From Clytia hemisphaerica (lineage: Eukaryota > Cnidaria > Hydrozoa > Leptothecata > Clytiidae), in contig CACVBU010000575.1 in NCBI GenBank assembly GCA_902728285.1, positions 569,298 through 633,297 on the forward strand: DNA of 64,000 nucleotides, given 5' to 3'. The notes below the pieces were generated by a model. That model saw only the letters and a program-made list of their open reading frames with translations. It made no database searches and had not been told where the DNA came from. The position numbers were made by a program, and so were the translations under genes. This document shows, in pieces, positions 1 through 12,452 of the stretch (within the stretch, counting starts at the first letter, position 1; each line of letters opens with the position of its first letter).

Positions 1-1401
1 AAAGACAAACTTCCAACAAAAAAACAGTCACCCCACAAACCAACAGACACTTTTTACGAATACTATGGAAAATACTATAACACTATCAAGACTATCCTTA
101 ATGTCAATAACAGGGATTAAAGTGATTATTATCAAATAAATCTTCACTTAAAATACTTGAATGAAATAGTGACGTACTCAGGACAAGCTTGTCTACAATC
201 ACGATAAAATCTACAATCAACAAAATCTCAAATTTGGATAAACAGAGTCAGCAATAACAGAAAAAAAATCTTCAATCATCCCAAAACATTTTTACAAAAC
301 AATGTAACTTGTAAAATATGAATTTAAATTGTCATATCTTTGCTTGGGAATGTTGTCAGTTATTTTTTCATAGGTCTTACTGTGAATTTTTGAAGAATCA
401 TTGACCACTGCTGACCCTAAGGCACTCTGGTTAAACTCTGGTTGGTTCAGTGACTACCCAAGATTGCTGGCCTATCCAAATGAAAAAAAACGACAATATC
501 GTATAGTTAATTCTATAGAAATGTTTTAAAATGAAGGTTAGCAAGGTATAGTTAAGTTTTAAGTGGGATTGAAATATGATCTTTTTCACGTCTCTGGGGA
601 CCTTACAATCGAAATCGCTAGCAAATGAAAGTAGATTTAACTTTAAAGTTATTTATAAGAAATCTAATTCGATATTATTTAGTACCATTTTCCAGGAAGG
701 CTCTATCATTATATTACACTTAAATGTTCTTAAATGACAAAATTTTAAATCTTACATTGCCAGTATAGCATACCCCTAAAAGTATATAATTTCTATAATT
801 TTGAAATGAATTTTCAATCATTTTTTATATTCTTACAAGTTACAGAAAGTTTTTTAAAGAGATGAAAATTGCACAGTAATATTTCAATTACCACTTTCAA
901 TACCACTTTCGATACTCATGCAAGTCTAAATTTGAATGGTTCTAATAAATACAGGAAAAATACATGATTTGAACAGGTATTACAAATAACAAGAAATTTC
1001 ACAAAGCATTTTCATGTTTTTAAGTTGAAGGAGTCTAATTTCTTCACACTCTATTGCCAGTGTATTTGGAAAGCTGGATGCCTTTTTAGAATCTGTATTT
1101 ACTTTTACAGAGTATCATATTTCCTGTATTTTCTAATTCAACTCTTTTGTTTTCAATTTTTAATTTTGGAAGACTTTCCATTAAAAAACTATTTAATTCT
1201 GACCAGAACTACTTAAATGAAAAAGGCTTTTGTTCATCAAAAAGTTGTGGTGTTAAAACTCAAAACAAATTCAATACCTACTGTAATACTTATTTCTATT
1301 TCAAGAAAATACTATCCAAATAAAAACAGAGAAACTGAAAGATAATTACTCTCCATACCTGAAAATCTATAAAATCTATTAAAGCCTTAGAGGCAACTCA
1401 C
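1..1401. other. AT-rich stretch, no exon recognised
   Basis: This is expected to be intron or 3' exons of the MANSC/Fz gene, since its last visible exon at 1402 ends in phase 1. I see only AT-rich sequence with no convincing splice-bounded open frame, membrane segment or kinase motif on either strand. Confidence 0.4.
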
Positions 1402-4400
1402 CCTCAGTAGATCCAGAGACCTTCACGGTTGGCGGTGGTGTAGTTAAAATTAGGTTTTCTGTAGTTGTCACTGTAAGATTGGTAGATTTGGTGTTCCTGG
1501 GATCCTTTACTGCCTTCTTTACTGACATTTGTTCTATGAAAAAAAAAAATTATAATTTGTTTCTGCTCTCGATCAAGTCTTTGACAAATATAAAAATATG
1601 CTTTTGTGCAAAAGACCTACCAAATCCAGTTCCTTGGTCTTCTCCAGATGTAATGTTTACATATGTTGGTAAAGAACTCTAGATAATGAAACAAAATACA
1701 AAGTTTAGCATATAAAATTTTGCAGAAAAATTATCAAAGCCAGCCAACCTCCCATCAATTATCTAGATAGCTTTTTGTTCTATCAATCAATTAATCAAAT
1801 TCTTTAATCCATTTCATTGGCAATCAAAATCATCTTTGGGCTTTCTTAAAAAAAAATTTAAGAATTCTTAGAACTAAGCTATGCGATATAGAACAATTTC
1901 AAACATACAGTTTGCTTATTTGAATATCTATTGTACGAATCTTTCTATAGTTCGAGCTTTTTTCCAGTCCATGTCAAGGAAAAACCCTCTTAGAATCTCT
2001 CTGTAATTGGAAAAAATGAAGTTCCCTGTCTGAGTTCAGCTGTATTTCTTACATTTCGATTGTCTGAGCGATCATCGACATCATTATTGTCAACTGTTGG
2101 TGTTGTGATCGGTTTTCTTGAAGTAAATCCTCTAGTTGGATTATAAATGTGTTGTTTTGTTGCATTCTGGGATCGCCCAGTAAAAGATTGTGATTGAGAT
2201 GGTTTGAGTGTGGTATGCTTGACTGAGTTGGTTGGGTTGGTTTTGAAAGGTATGGTTGTTGATGATGACGTTGTAGGAACAGCCCGAATAGGGTGATTGA
2301 TTGCTTTTGGAAGAACTGTAGATAAATATTGAAGTTATATCTATTAATCAATTTCAAACTTTTCTTATATTGTAGAGATTTCAGTAACAGAAGTAAGGAC
2401 ATAGATAAAATCCAGTAATCTTGCTTTTGAAGAAAAAGAATAATTCAAAATCATTGGTAAGAATAAAATAGTATAAACACAGTATTGAACAGACTAAAAA
2501 AGTCTTATTTCGTATTATTTAGACTTTTCTTAAAAATATCACAACCCTGGAAATTCTTTTAAAGATTCTTTGTCCCCCCGAAAAATGCTATGGCTATGCT
2601 ATGAAAACAAAAATAAATACCTTCTTGCAGATGAGTACATTGAGCGTCAGAATTGCCATTCTCTTGATCTTCATCATCGTCTTCTCCAGAATATGTATTA
2701 CTTTCCGCACATTTTGGAATCACTTTTTGTAAATATTTGGACAAGTGCGCAATTTCAAACGCATCAGAACAATCTCCTGCAAGAATTTCAGTGCATTCAT
2801 CTTCACAAACATTTATTGATTTTGGGGTGCTTGAAAGTTTAGAGCATTGTGGATAGAAGCGGTAACATATAGCTTGAAGAGCAATGGTTTTGCATTTTCC
2901 AGTCAAACGGCTGCTAATCAGTTTAATGGGTTTTTGTAATCTTTTGTCCAAGTCTGTGTTATTCTTGTTACTTGTGAAATAATACATTGCATTGGGATCA
3001 ACATAATTCGCACATGCATGACCAGAAATCTGTCGACAAAATCCTTTCCCTCTGAAATAAAATTATAATAGTAATCTGCAGCAATTGAATGAAAACATAT
3101 CTATTTGTTTTTTTGAAATTTTGCCATTCCAAAAGTTAATTTAAAGAAAAAACAACAAAGTTTTATTTTAAAATTGAGCAAAAGCTTTTCGATTAAAAAT
3201 CCTCTTCAGTGCTCTATACAAGCGATGTTATAAATTGGAAATCAAAAAAGTTGCAATTTATGTGTTTAAAATCAATTAAAGTACCTATTTGTTTCTTAAA
3301 GTTGAATAAAATTAAACTTAGTAAACAATTGGTTGTTACAGTTACAGTTTTTACTTTGATTGCTAAAATATTATGTCTTATTTTTAAGATATTAAAGTTA
3401 CACTAGAACTGCAAATTTAATCATTATAATAAGGGTTAAATACCGTTTAACTCTCACAAGTGCTGGTAAATCTTTATCTAGTGCTGTGCTGAAATGTTTA
3501 AAATAAAGCTTTCAAAGTCATTATAATATGATTATTCAGAGCAACATAAAGGCAAGTGTACATTGTCTTAAAACTTTTACTTTAGGGGTTAAAAGTTTTA
3601 TTATCATATTTTTATTAAGAAAAATTATGTTCTTATTAAATTCCAGTTTTTCAAAAAATTACAATACTGGGTGCGCCAGAAAAAAGTATACAAGTTTGTC
3701 GAGATATTGTAGGCTTTAGGATGAGAATTTTTATTTGATTCTTTTTTCATTGTATAGGGGAAAATCTAACTTAAACTTTGGTATATAAAACTTCAAAATC
3801 GGTTCAGTCAATCAAAAGTTATGATACAAAAAACTGAAAATCTTGACTTACCCAAAAATTCAAAATTCATTGAGGTATGTGTTCACCTTTCTTGACACAT
3901 TCTCTTTAATTGATCATAATCATATCTTTAGAACAACAAATTTTTATATATCAAAAGTATATATTTTCTGAAAGCCAATAATATTCTCTTTCTAATGGTA
4001 AAAGTTTCAGCTGAATTTAAAAAACTGGGTAGGACATAATTAAAATCTTAAGAATTTTAACCTTACCTACTTCAAAGAAGTTAAAGTCACCCATAGCTTT
4101 TGAATTTTGAAAAAATAATTTTGATACTATGTTCCCAATAGATTGAACTAAAAAAGTGTCTTGGGATTTTTTTTGGAATTGACTTTAACTCTTTAAATCC
4201 TAATCAATTTGAAATTTTTAACGAGATGATTGCTGTTTATTTGAGTAATCAGTGAAATGTGTCAAAAATATTACTATTCAATAGAGGTGAGAATAAACAT
4301 CAGCTGAATTCTCTCTTTTGTCTTTGTTGTTTCCGAAAGAGACAATTATTTGAGTAAATAATCCATCATAAGACGAACTTTGTTTTGAAATTTAAATGGT

Positions 4401-6163
4401 TATAACTCTGGATCAAAAAAAGATTTTAAGATCGCGATTTTGCCAAAATGAAATCCAGTAACTTTTCTTCAACTTTAACTGAAAAAATTTTTTTTGACAA
4501 AAAATGGGAAAAAAGGTGTACAATGTACAATGTACATGTACAATTACCAATATTATCAAGGGTATTTCGATAAAATTTTCTAAGCATTTTTTTTGGTAAA
4601 ATGTTGGTCTTTAAGCTTTCCTCAACTCATTGGATATTAAAATAATTCAAATTAAGCCTCAAAACTAAAATCAGGGCGTCGAAGTATCGATATGGTGGCA
4701 TTTTGAAAGTTTCACTTGAAAATTGGATGTTTTTTTTAGTTTTTAGCTATTTAGCAGGAATCTTTGAATTTTTATGGAGATTTTTACTTTCTTAGCAAAG
4801 TTTGAGCTCTAGCGACCTTAAATCAACCATTTTACAGTTACCAATTGACAATTTTATTCATTTATGGCTATTTAACTGTTTAAGTGACAATAAACAAAGA
4901 GAAAATTTTGTTCCTTGTTTCTAATGAATTTTGAATTTTTGGTTAAGTCGAAATTTTCAGTTTTTTTAGCATAACTTTTGATTGACTAAACCTATTTTAA
5001 AGTTTTATATACCAAAGTTTAAGTTAGATTTTCCCCTATACAATGGAAAAAGAATCAAATAAAAATTCTCATCCTAAAGCCTACAATATCTCGAAAAACT
5101 TGTATACCTTTTTCTGGCGCACCCGGTATAGATTTTAAGTGAAAATTAAAATCTGAGGATGGAATTGTACACACTGTGCCTCACCTTCTAAAGAGCTAAA
5201 CTTAAAAGTATATATTATTTAATAGAAGCTCTTTTCTTGCGTATTCAGAGACTGCAGATAAAAGTGACTTACTCATTTGATATGATGCTGTGTGAATCAA
5301 CCTCTGAGGTAGCCACTGATAAATATATAAACAATAAAGTTAAAAAATTTTACAACCCAAGAGATTTCATCCCGGAATTGAAATTTGACTATTTTCCTAT
5401 TTTGTTAGATTTTTTCTTGTTTAAAAATATTTATTTCTAGGTGGAAAGGGAGGATTTTGAATTGATTGGTATTTCCCTAAGGACATACAAAATAAATAGA
5501 TTATATTTATACAGGAGTATCAACAAAGAATTTATTATTTTGGGAATAGCTCAATGTTATACCTTTTTTGTTACTGCTTGCTGAACCTTTTCTAAAAAGT
5601 TGTGGGTTATAATTTGAATCTCTATCACTGATTGCTTTACAAGAACTTGATTTTGTACAAACAACTTGAAAACATGTCTTGTATCCAGTATCTGGTTGAG
5701 TCAAAAGTAGCGCTTGTTGACAAGATTTCCGCATACAGCACAAAGAAGCACATTCATTCAGCGTATCTGCATCCCCTAACCTAGTAAAATTTCCTGCTTT
5801 TGTGCCTCCTTCAAGCGTAAATCCTCTTAGATATTCGCCACCTTGTACACAAGTCCTGTAATCTCTACGAAAACTGCTAGAAATCCTTGAGCGATGATGA
5901 TGGCGAGATGCAGCAGATGGCTGTCTATCATTTGAAGAGTCATATTCATTTGATGTCTCATAATCATTAAAGTCTTGTTGCCTTCCTCTTTTATCTCTAT
6001 ATAGATCGTCAGTCCTCCAAGAAAAAGCTTGATCAACAAGTACAGTAACTAATAAAATTGAAACCCAGAATGTATTCAATTGAAAATGAATGCTGGACTT
6101 TTGCTTGCTTCTTTTTGGGTCAAGCAGTGTGCATGTGCATTTTTCCATGTCCCTCAATAACAT
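1402..6163 (-). CDS. MANSC + Frizzled-type CRD surface protein (ROR/MuSK-like ectodomain), 5' part
   Basis: Exons read on the minus strand are 5563-6163, 2621-3049, 2053-2315, 1621-1678 and 1402-1533. All junctions are GT-AG and the phases agree. Exon 1 has a long basic N-terminus, a hydrophobic segment (about residues 30-48, signal peptide or anchor), an acidic/Arg/His-rich linker and a MANSC/PAN-like Cys module (NECASLCCMRKSCQ, then paired Cys to about residue 175). Exon 2 is a Frizzled-type CRD with ten Cys. The patterns ICYRFYPQC and VCEDECTEI resemble the CRDs of ROR and MuSK receptors, which bind Wnts or lipid ligands. Exons 3-5 code for a Thr/Ser/Pro-rich, mucin-like stalk. The last exon ends in phase 1, so more coding sequence follows. 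I found no transmembrane or kinase exon in 1-1400, so it could be a receptor kinase, a shed decoy or a matrix protein. A second in-frame ATG at 6148 is an alternative start. Confidence 0.72.
3667..5126. mobile_element. 1.46-kb foldback DNA transposon (Tc1/mariner-like, non-autonomous)
   Basis: The ends are long inverted repeats of over 200 bp. The left arm begins CTGGGTGCGCCAGAAAAA at 3667 and its reverse complement ends at 5126. TA dinucleotides at 3665-3666 and 5127-5128 fit a TA target-site duplication. The interior has no transposase frame. It lies in an intron of the MANSC/Fz gene. Confidence 0.8.
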
Positions 6164-6168
6164 TTATA

Positions 6169-6348
6169 GACCTTTTTTCAAAGAGGCCACCCTGTTGAAT
6201 AATTATGTAGTCCAGCAGAAAAAACAATGATAAAACCATGCATAATTATTACAATATGCATGATACAGTAATTATGCATGGCTCTATCATTGTTTTTATG
6301 GCTGGACTACATAATTATTCAACAGGACATCCTTTTTGAAAAAAGGTC
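6169..6348. mobile_element. 180-bp palindromic MITE, TA target site
   Basis: The element is an almost perfect palindrome beginning GACCTTTTTTCAAA and ending in its complement. TA flanks it at 6167-6168 and 6349-6350. It sits five bases upstream of the ATG at 6163 of the minus-strand MANSC/Fz gene, so it lies in its 5' leader or core promoter. Confidence 0.8.
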
Positions 6349-6881
6349 TATTTAAGTATGATTGTATATAGCCAATGAAAGCAGTAAGATACTCCAATAC
6401 TACAATACCATCAAAAATTTTACTATTATTTTCCTGAAAAAAAAACACACCACTACTCCGCCATCTTGAAAATGAAATCACTTCTTTGTTTTGATTTTTT
6501 TATGGCAGACGTCTTCAATTTTTTATAAGAAAGTCCTCTCCTTACAAAGTTTTTCTTCAAAACAAAAGAAACTGATGAAAGAAATGCATTTCTATAAAGT
6601 AGATACAAACCTCAGCTGTGATTGTGTAGACCAGCACGCCATTCACAATTTTTCTGAAATTCTGTTTTCAAAATGTTTGTTTATATTTTTTCGCGGTAAA
6701 AAAATCGAACGTTTTGTCACCCTTCTTCTTTGTTGTTTGGCGGGAAATTTTTCCTAGCTTGTATGGATTGTGCACCAAAAACAACTTCTGCGGTGGAGTT
6801 ATCGTGATCTCGAAGAAAATCTTCGATCAAAAAGTTAATTGTGTACAATTTAACATAAATGCTGCAAGTATAAACTAAGCA

Positions 6882-9800
6882 ATGACAACGGAAAAAGTTT
6901 GGAAACTTGAAAAATATGGTCGTTTTGTTCAGTCCAACAACCAAAACACTCAAGGAATTCAGGGAAAGTGGCAAGTAAGTAAAAAAAGACCCAGGCAATT
7001 CAAGGTTCAAGGGGTTTGTTTTGTAACTTGAATCATAGTCATAGGCAGTGGCGGCCTGGCAGGGGGTGCAGGGTGTGCAGTGCACCACCCAGAAAGATCT
7101 GAAAGGGGCGCCAAAAGAGTTTTTCAAGGGGGCGCCAAAATTTTGTTGATGTTTAATTGGGCGATTTGGTGCCCTTCGACAAGTTTATAGCGCCTTCTAT
7201 AAGTGCAATGTTGATTTTTTTCGCCTGCGGCGCTTCATTTTATTTTACACTCTTGCTTCCTTTCTCTTGAATTTTTTCAAAACTATCAACATTGAATCGT
7301 GAAAAGTTAAAGCAAGAGAAGGGTTGTGTATCCACCAAGGGTTAAAGAGGATGCTGTCCCCCAAAATGAGAGATTGCCAAAAAGATCGAAACTTGTTTCA
7401 AACCACATTCGTATAAATAAAAGTTTTTTAACTCAAAGATTCCGGGCGTTACTTTCAACATTCAACCAGTCACCTGCTCTGACTTTTAATATTTCCACTT
7501 ATTTATGGAGGGCGCAAGTAAGGACAAAAATATCAGGGGCGCCAATTTCATAGTTTGCACCACCAAGAAAATTAAGCCAGGTCGCTACTCATAGGAGAAA
7601 GAGTGGAAGAAGTTAGTCCGGCAACACGGGTCGTATGCTTGAATAAAGGTTTTTCAGTTTTGTCGAATTTTGCCCACTGATATTTCCATAAAAAATACGC
7701 AGCTTATTGTTTTATATGTTCTAGCTATACTCAAGTACAGAGGACGCACCGTTATGTATCTCGCTGAAAAGGCCTTTGAATTTGATTTTACAACATGGAA
7801 AGGAGGTTTTAGTAAGCTATGAATATATGCCGCCACAGGCCACCAGTCGTTCGAGCCTAGGGCTGCTGGTTTCAACTAACATAATTCATACGGTTTTGTA
7901 GAGGTCTGCGATTCAGACTAATGGAGCCCGGGGGGGGGGGGGTACTTAGGCTTTTTTGGACTTCCAAAAGTCCTGCTAAGGGTCGGAAAAATCAGAAAAT
8001 CAAATTTCAGTCCCACTAAGGGTCGGAAAAATAGGAAAATTTCAAGTTCAACAACTGGTCAAATTTGTCCCGCTAAGGGTCGTAAACTTCCCAAAATTTT
8101 CCTTTGTTTTCTCCTTTTTAGTCTCGGTAAGGGTACAACAAAGGTCATAATATTTTGATAATTTTGGTTATTTCAACGTTTTTCATAATTTAAAGTTCCG
8201 GCGAGAAAGTTGATTTTGGGCTATCTCTTTAATTTAATCGAATATTTCGATTCGGAATTCTTACAATTTTTGTATTATAAAGGCTTTCATAGAGCTCTAG
8301 GGTCACATTACATGAGATAGAAAATAGTAGACTTCAACTTTTGACTTTCTTTTGAGATTTATCATGAAAATTGAGATTTTTAGCTTGGAAAATGCAGGCA
8401 AAATTTGAACTTTTAAACCGCTAAGTGTCACATCAAAACTCCAGCATTTTTAGAAAGGTTAGTGTCTGTAGTTTTCAAAACATATATGGTTTGATATGTG
8501 ACACTTAGCGGTTTTCGAGATATTTGGACATTTGTGGTTACCTTAAGCATTTTCGTGATGAGAATTTCGATTGAAAATTTGAGTTTTTTCTCGCTCTTGG
8601 ACATTTATACATACTTTTAAGCAATTTCTCTTTAGAATATAATGTCTCTAAGGTAATCACACAAAATGAACTGATTTAGAAGCTGAATTTAGTTCAGAAT
8701 CTTCAAAAATATGCATTTTTCACTTTTTTTGATTTTTCATCAAAATCTGGTTTTCAGTCAACTTTGGAGCCACATAACTTGAGTTACAAATCAGATACAG
8801 ACCTGAAACTTTGGCATCTGATCAGAAATTTATTCAAGATTCCATAAATTATATTAATAAAGCAAAATTTTAACTTTCGTTTTTTCCCTATTTCCACCTC
8901 TGGGCCCACTGTGCCCCCCCCCCCGTCAGCTCGCAACCCTAGCCTAGTACCCCCCCCCCCCCCCGATAAGAATTTAAACCTCACTCGAAACTTTATAAAA
9001 TCGACACGTCTCTATAAACTCAAACTAATCCCCCGAAGTGGTGCTTATACACTAAATCTAGTCTGATTGCTACAGATCCGGTGAGACCCCTTTACCCTTT
9101 CCACTGAAAAAAATTGAACAAAGAACTAACCCCGGAGGAAAAAAAAACCTAAGGAATTTTCCAAACCCATCGACAATCGGTCCCGCAATTTTAGCCTCTA
9201 TCTCGTTACCGCAATCTGAATCAAAAGTATTAAGTATCAAAGATAAGAAGCACGAGGTCGTTACATGATGCCGTTACGTGATGCCTAATGGTGCTAATGA
9301 TGCTAGTGCCAGCCCAATTCTAATCTGATCCCATAAAATTTCACATTTCAATAGGAATCATTCAGTTTGATCAAATCGAAAGAATGGCTGAAGGTGATCA
9401 ACAAGACAGATAGTGTTTTGTTCCTTTGCAAGAAAGAGGTAACCTGAATTTATGACTGGTTTTTCTTATGAGCTCTGGTTGGCTCAAGGTTCGGCTTGCT
9501 AGAAAAGTTCACGTGAGCATTAATTGATTTCAACGACGTCAAAAAGGGTTTAACCCAAGTTTAGCTTCGTTCACCACACTAGCCTGCCTTCTTGCCTGTC
9601 TTCCACTGTTGGGGACACTCGATTTAAAAAGGAAAAAAATGGCCAGATTTTTCAAAATTTTGCCAAAATTTCTTTTTACATCGACCTCGCTGGTTTTACT
9701 ATCTTTTTACACCCTTATGCCCTTTATTCCGACCCTTACAGTACATTTTGGGAAGCCTGAAAAACGCACAGAATCCTTGCACTCTAACACAAATATTCAC

Positions 9801-11066
9801 AGAAAACGTGTTCAGGTTATGGAAAATTCGACTTTTTGATTGAGCCCCACGGTAAGAAGGCGTTCGTGTTCATTCATAATTTTCAAAATTGACATCTGCA
9901 AAAATAGAATTATTTCTCTCGTCCATCATACAAACTTTTAATCAATCAATCATCAATCAATAGGACAAAGTTCGTCGATTTCGCATCAAGTTTACGGACG
10001 GTGTCCAACAATGTAATGCTTTCATCGATTCCATCGCAAATCATACAAATGTGCAACGAATCATCGAGACATCTTCGCAAAAAGTGACGTCATCAAAAAT
10101 GGAGATATCTCCTTCTGGTCCGCAAATTATTACCGTCAAGTCACTAACTCAGGTATAAAACTTTTAAGTTTATGGCGTCATTACTATGTACACCCCTGTG
10201 TTACAGACCCGCTGGGACCCCAGCCCCACTGGAAAATTTGGTATAAGTTTCGTCCACGGTGGGAAAAATACCCTAGACTTTCAGCCCCACTCCGAAATTG
10301 ACTTTGATTTTATCCCTATTCGAAATTCCATGTTTTAAATTGCACTCCAAAACCATCCCCACTGGATATCTTAAACTTGGAACAATCAAACCCTGGAACA
10401 ATAGGATTTCTATCCCCCATTGCGATTTCAATAGGAATTTTATCCTCACTGAGGGAAAAAGTTCCACCGGGGCTATGAGACAGGGGTGTCTATGTAGTTA
10501 AAACTTAAAGTCTAATGAAGCGAATCAGTTTGTAGAAAAAGGTAAGAATACTATTGGGGAACCATTGAACTTGATCAACACTCTTACTGTTTCTCGTCAG
10601 CCTCGTACCCCTCCCGCCTCTCCGCCATTGATTCGCCCTGGCTTTCGAGGTTAGATTCTCATTAAAAGGAACAATGGAGGAAGGATGTCAGAAAGGGTTA
10701 TGTGAGTCATAAACTACAATTCATGATATTCAAGACGTTGTGCTTTCTTCGGAAGCATCCAGGTTTTTAACAGTAGTGGCGAATCTAAGAAATTTAAGCT
10801 AGAGAAAAATGGTTTAAAATTTGCCCCTCCTGGTAAGTCCGGGGAGATTCCGTAGAAAACATTACGTAATGAATATCATGAATACTTTGTGTTTTCAGAG
10901 TGTAATGAACAATGGTGAAGGTCTACCGGAACAATATCAATCCAACATAAACATTACCAGCAATGAGACGATCACCACAAACCTGGTGAAAACTTGTCTT
11001 TTGGATGTCAACTTTCCTACTTTCGTGGAATCAATTGAAAAGACTCTTGACACAATGCTTTCTTAG
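6882..11066 (+). CDS. REC114: Meiotic recombination protein REC114
   Basis: There are five exons, all GT-AG and all phase 0: 6882-6974, 7725-7805, 9355-9438, 9964-10152 and 10899-11066. They total 615 nt (204 residues); mammalian REC114 is somewhat longer. The N-terminus (LEKYGRFV) is followed by a PH-like fold with ESFSLIKSKEWLKVINKTD and RRFRIKFTDGVQQC. After a low-conservation linker comes the C-terminal helix KTCLLDVNFPTFVESIEK, the family's most diagnostic segment, which binds MEI4. REC114 with MEI4 and IHO1 forms axis-associated condensates that recruit the SPO11 machinery for meiotic double-strand breaks. The exon order and the spacing of the two conserved blocks match the family. Its introns carry a hAT MITE and a G-tract foldback element. 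It is divergent from the MANSC/Fz gene (718 bp between starts) and convergent with the selenoprotein gene. Confidence 0.85.
7046..7588. mobile_element. hAT-like MITE
   Basis: Terminal inverted repeats CAGTGGCGGCCTGGC at the left and its near complement at the right flank about 0.54 kb that repeats the phrase ggcgcca. An imperfect 8-bp flanking duplication (gtcatagg / ctcatagg) fits a hAT insertion. It lies in REC114 intron 1. The right end is uncertain by a few bases. Confidence 0.65.
7928..8964. mobile_element. G-tract-ended foldback element, about 1.04 kb
   Basis: The left end has a run of about 13 G then GTACTTAGGC; the right end is the complement (GCCTAGTAC then a C run). A second inner inverted pair around AACCGCTAAGTGTCACAT lies near 8420 and 8500. 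There is no coding frame. It lies in REC114 intron 2. Confidence 0.6.
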
Positions 11067-11086
11067 AAAGAACTATCTTGTGTAAA

Positions 11087-11092
11087 AATAAA
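11087..11092 (+). promoter_or_regulatory. AATAAA poly(A) signal of REC114
   Basis: A canonical AATAAA lies 21 nt after the REC114 stop codon, giving a very short 3' UTR. Confidence 0.6.
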
Positions 11093-11390
11093 TTGGATTT
11101 ATGATCCGCAATCCTATGCGACACTCTTCGATTCTGAGAGCTTTCAATGACGCTATTGATTGTTTAAAGAGAAAAGGCGACCTAAAGATCTTAGGCCATC
11201 TTAGCCCTTTGTAGCCTTTAATGGTCAAGATATAAACAGTGACCAGCAGTAACTGCATGGGCATCAAAGTATTTTTTTATTGTTGAAGCCGTTTATTAAA
11301 AAACTTTGTATAAAATCTTAAGTACAAAATCCCTTGTTAAAATATTTACACAATTTACATTTATTTATTTATAAAAACTGTACATTATTA

Positions 11391-12406
11391 GGGTGGGGCG
11401 TCAAATGTCAAAGTCAGAAAATTCAAGATGTAGTGTTTTTTTATGAAAATTTAACCTATTGTGAGGCATTCTGCGCAATTTTTAAGGTCAGAAGTCCAAA
11501 ATTGGCCGAACCCCCCTCGGGGTACTGATTCGCACTACAGGCAAAAATTGGAAAAAATGGCATTTTCTGGCCTTTTCAGGCCTGTAAATATGTTAAAACT
11601 ATTGCAAATCTTATTTTTTTCATTTGCTGTACTAAACTTTATGAAGAAACAAAAAAATAATCATATTGGGTTGAAAATTGTGCCCATTGGAGCCCTAAAT
11701 GAGTCGTTTTAAGCCAATTTTGGGTAGCAAAATGCTTTTTAAGGCCAATTTTGCAAGCTCATAAACTTTAAACTGATTAAATCACATGTCTGAAATTTTC
11801 AGAGATGAAAGTCTTCAATAAAGTCTTTAAGCAAAATGAATGCCTTAAAAATGCTATTTTTTGATAAATATGATTTTTTTTTTTGCTAAAAAGCAATTTT
11901 TGAAGACGCCATAATGAATTTTTAAAAAAAGTGAAAAACTTGAAATTCATTTTGCTTAAAGACTTTATTGAAGACTTTCATCTCTGAAAATTTCAGACAT
12001 GTGATTTAATCAGTTTAAAGTTTATGAGCTTGCAAAATTGGCCTTAAAAACCATTTTGCTACCCAAAATTGGCTTAAAACGGCTCGTTTAGGGCTCTAAT
12101 GGGCACAATTTTCAACCCAATATGATTATTTTTTTGTTTCTTCATAAAGTTTAGTACAGCAAATGAAAAAAATAAGATTTGCAATAGTTTTGACATATTT
12201 ACAGGCCTGAAAAGGCCAGAAAATGCCATTTTTTCCAATTTTTGCCTGTAGTGCGAATCAGTACCCCCAGGGGGGTTCGGCCAATTTTGGACTTCTGACC
12301 TTAAAAATTGCGCAGAATGCCTCACAATAGGTTAAATTTTCATAAAAAAACACTACATCTTGAATTTTTTGACTTTGCCCCACAAATGACTGTTGACGCC
12401 CTACCC
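11391..12406. mobile_element. 1.0-kb near-perfect inverted-repeat MITE
   Basis: Arms of about 460 bp (11391 to about 11850, and about 11945 to 12406) are almost identical in opposite orientation, so the same peptide frame can be read outward from both. The ends are GGGTGGGGCGTC and complement, with TA at 11389-11390 and 12407-12408. It fills the gap between the convergent REC114 and selenoprotein genes. No transposase is present. Confidence 0.85.
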
Positions 12407-12452
12407 TAACATTATAATTTTCGCCTCGATTTTCCTTGCAATGTATAAAAAA

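Noticed and set aside
9609..9839. 76-codon plus-strand frame with a hydrophobic stretch
   Set aside because: It lies in a REC114 intron, shows no family resemblance and no phase-compatible splice sites.
10575..10634. Possible extra REC114 exon (Pro-rich)
   Set aside because: It ends in the wrong phase and resembles a dispersed CAGCCTCGTACCC repeat seen elsewhere in the window.
11461..12325. Two near-identical open frames facing each other
   Set aside because: They are the two arms of an inverted-repeat MITE, not paralogous genes.
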